DNA of 64,000 nt from Apteryx mantelli (lineage: Eukaryota > Chordata > Aves > Apterygiformes > Apterygidae): assembly GCF_036417845.1 (NCBI RefSeq), contig NC_089980.1, positions 64,106,501 to 64,170,500 on the forward strand, written 5' to 3'. The position numbers were made by a program, and so were the translations under genes. Shown piece after piece: positions 61,928 to 64,000 of the stretch. A model generated the notes under the pieces. That model searched no databases. It was not told the origin of the DNA and saw only the letters and a program-made list of their open reading frames with translations. Numbering within the stretch: the first letter of the stretch is position 1; each line of letters starts with the position of its first letter.

Positions 61928-64000
61928 AAGGGAACCCAGCTCGCAAGAATGCCTTCCAGCTAGAAGTGAACACAAAAATCAGGGACCCACATTTGCAGAC
62001 TTTCCAAAGAAGCTGCAGCACCACCTGTCACATCCAGTAACTCCTGCAGAGTGGCTGCATGGTTTTGCAAACAGAAGAAGCAGGGACTCTCACCAGTTAT
62101 TTGTAGAAGGACAACAATTAAAGCTCCCAACTGCTCCTTTCCTATTTGCATGCAAAAAGTATGGGGCATATATGCCACTGAAAAGAGTAAGCATATAAAC
62201 CAATTCATTTAACGTGGAAAAAACCCCACACACTCTTCTTGACAGCCAACAGAATAAGGACCAAAACAAAGAAAAGGAGTCCACTGTCATATAGCTGTTT
62301 ATTTTTCCTCACACTGAGAAGAGAAGCAGAAAGTTGCCAGTCCTGAGCAACTGCATTTAAACCACAGAAGAAAGCTAGAACTGCACAGCAAAATGTGCAG
62401 TCTGCTTCAATTATTACTAGAGCTGAACATTTTAATGTGCTTTCGTATCACTAATGTTTTCATCCAATTAAGTGCTTAAGATGCTTGAAAGTCATGAACA
62501 AATTTTACTTCTGGTAATATTTCCACTAATTATATCACAATATTATGAAGAACTGTATTATTCCATAATTTACCAGCCTTTTTGAACTATCTTCAGAGGT
62601 GTACATTATCCAACAGAAGGTTTGAATTATAACTGACAAGCTCACATGAGCAGGAACTGGAAATGTTGGAAGGACAACACACTAAATCACAGGCTGTGTA
62701 ACGTAGCTGTTTTTAAATTGAACCGTGTTGTGTTGTTTGTTTTGGGTCCCCAAGAAACCACAGAAAACAATGGTGACAGATGAATGCAGACAAGACGCAT
62801 TTCCTTTTCTCTCCTCTTCCCCCCAAATTAGTAATTATTATTTTTTTAAGGAATAAAGCTATGTTCACATGTGCAAATTACTAGAATGTAGGTCAATCAT
62901 GCTTCTCAGCTTTAACTGGCATTGCTGAATAATCTGTCAAGCCTCAAGCAAGCACCAACTGCATCAAACCAATGGTTATGTGACAGGAACACAAGTTTAT
63001 GTAAAAATGGATAAGCATTTTAAAATACCAGCTTAGATTTGTTTTGCAGTGCATTTTTCGCTTCTCAAATTTTCAGGTGCAACTTTCTTGTAACTTGTCA
63101 GGATACTGTATTTTATCATTTCAAAATACAGAGCTTCAGGCATACCTTTAGTATTCTCTGTCCTTTTATGCAATACATCTTGTACAGTATCTACAGTGTA
63201 TTTAGAACAAAGGGGAAAAAAATGGTCTAGATTAGTGTTCAAGCATAAATTCAGAAAAATGAGTTCAAACATAAGCTCCACCTTGTATTTATTTAGTTTT
63301 GACAGTAGCCACAATACATTTGTACTTTACAAACTGAAAGAAAATCCAGTTCTGAAGAGTCAGAGTATAAAGACATACAGGATATAGTTGTTTCGAAAAA
63401 ACGGATACATTTCTTTATATTTTACAATGGGTAGAACACTTCCCCAATCCTGAAGCTTAACATTATCATCCTGTTTTCCCCAGGTTCAAAATCCACCTGA
63501 ACAACAGACTTTTCAGCTGAGCTCACATGCGGTAAGTGAAACAATGTTCCTGAAGAAACCTTACTTGGGCCACAACATTTATAGGAACCACGTGATCTGA
63601 GCCAGACGAGCCCAACAGCTTTAAGTGGCAGCCGCTAGATGCAGACCACGATCACCACTGTAGGAGAGAGTTTGCAACAGCAGATGTAAAAGCTCGATCA
63701 TTCAGAGGCACAAGAGTTTCCTCTCCCATCTTGTCCTTTTGGAGAGGTAAACTAGTTCCTACAGGACCCAGACAACAGGTCAGGAATTCTCCCAGAGGCC
63801 AGACCTTGGTCTGAAGTCTTCTTGCTACCAGACCAGCTGGTGGAACTCAAAAGCCAGGGAACACTGGACCCTGACTTTGACTCTTCCAGCCCAATGAGGC
63901 AACAGATAGCCTCATTTTCTATTTCCGATTTTGTCATTGCATTGGAATGCTTTGAGGATTAACTAAATTAAAAAAAAAAAGTTAAACATGTAGTATTAGC

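Larger units (their letters stand above)
53201..64000 (-). other. EPM2A: EPM2A intron 1, distal part to window end
   Basis: Presumed intron 1, because exon 1 has not been reached. I searched both strands for the laforin N-terminus and did not find it. There are no convincing coding exons: the longest frame, 144 codons at 54719-55153, has no recognisable domain. Simple repeats are a C run (56165-56177), short AAAC and TTTG runs (57336-57349 and 58448-58466) and a G run (61909-61927). Nothing else could be classified. Confidence 0.7.

Noticed and set aside
1..64000. CRISPR arrays, operons, tRNA or rRNA genes, intact retroviral elements
   Set aside because: None seen. Sequence style, introns and CR1 repeats are those of a vertebrate nuclear genome, and the short direct duplications are not arrays.

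Overview
This window is vertebrate nuclear DNA, most likely from a bird. It is AT-rich and mostly non-coding. Its young repeats are CR1 LINEs ending in the (ATTCTGTG)n tail typical of avian CR1. The one recognisable gene is split into exons with GT/AG borders and reads as vertebrate laforin (EPM2A). There are no operons, ribosome-binding sites or CRISPR arrays. The species cannot be named from the sequence.

EPM2A lies on the minus strand, so transcription runs from right to left. Exon 2 is at 47652-47826, exon 3 at 17460-17701 and exon 4 with the stop codon at 15539-15819. The splice phases join exactly (split Gly, Arg and Gly codons). Together the exons encode about 232 C-terminal residues: the end of the CBM20 glycogen-binding domain and the whole dual-specificity phosphatase domain with an intact Cys-X5-Arg loop. 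Exon 1, with the start codon and most of CBM20, is not in the window and should lie to the right of 64000. Intron 3 is 1.6 kb, intron 2 is 30 kb, and at least 16 kb of intron 1 is present.

Positions 1 to about 14.7 kb are downstream intergenic DNA with a few old MIR-like fragments, an AT palindrome and small duplications. Intron 2 holds a cluster of CR1 copies of different ages (23.8-27.8 kb) and a tail-to-tail pair of ancient CR1 fragments (31.3-32.05 kb). Intron 1 holds a second young CR1 (49.1-51.1 kb), an AT-rich stretch and an isolated GC-rich block (52.56-53.2 kb).

I found no previously undescribed gene system. The most interesting signals concern the two young CR1 copies. They lie in opposite orientation on either side of exon 2. 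A central stretch of about 0.8 kb is nearly identical between them while both flanks are clearly more diverged. That mosaic suggests gene conversion, template switching or an assembly artefact. Their inverted arrangement could also let the EPM2A pre-mRNA pair around exon 2.
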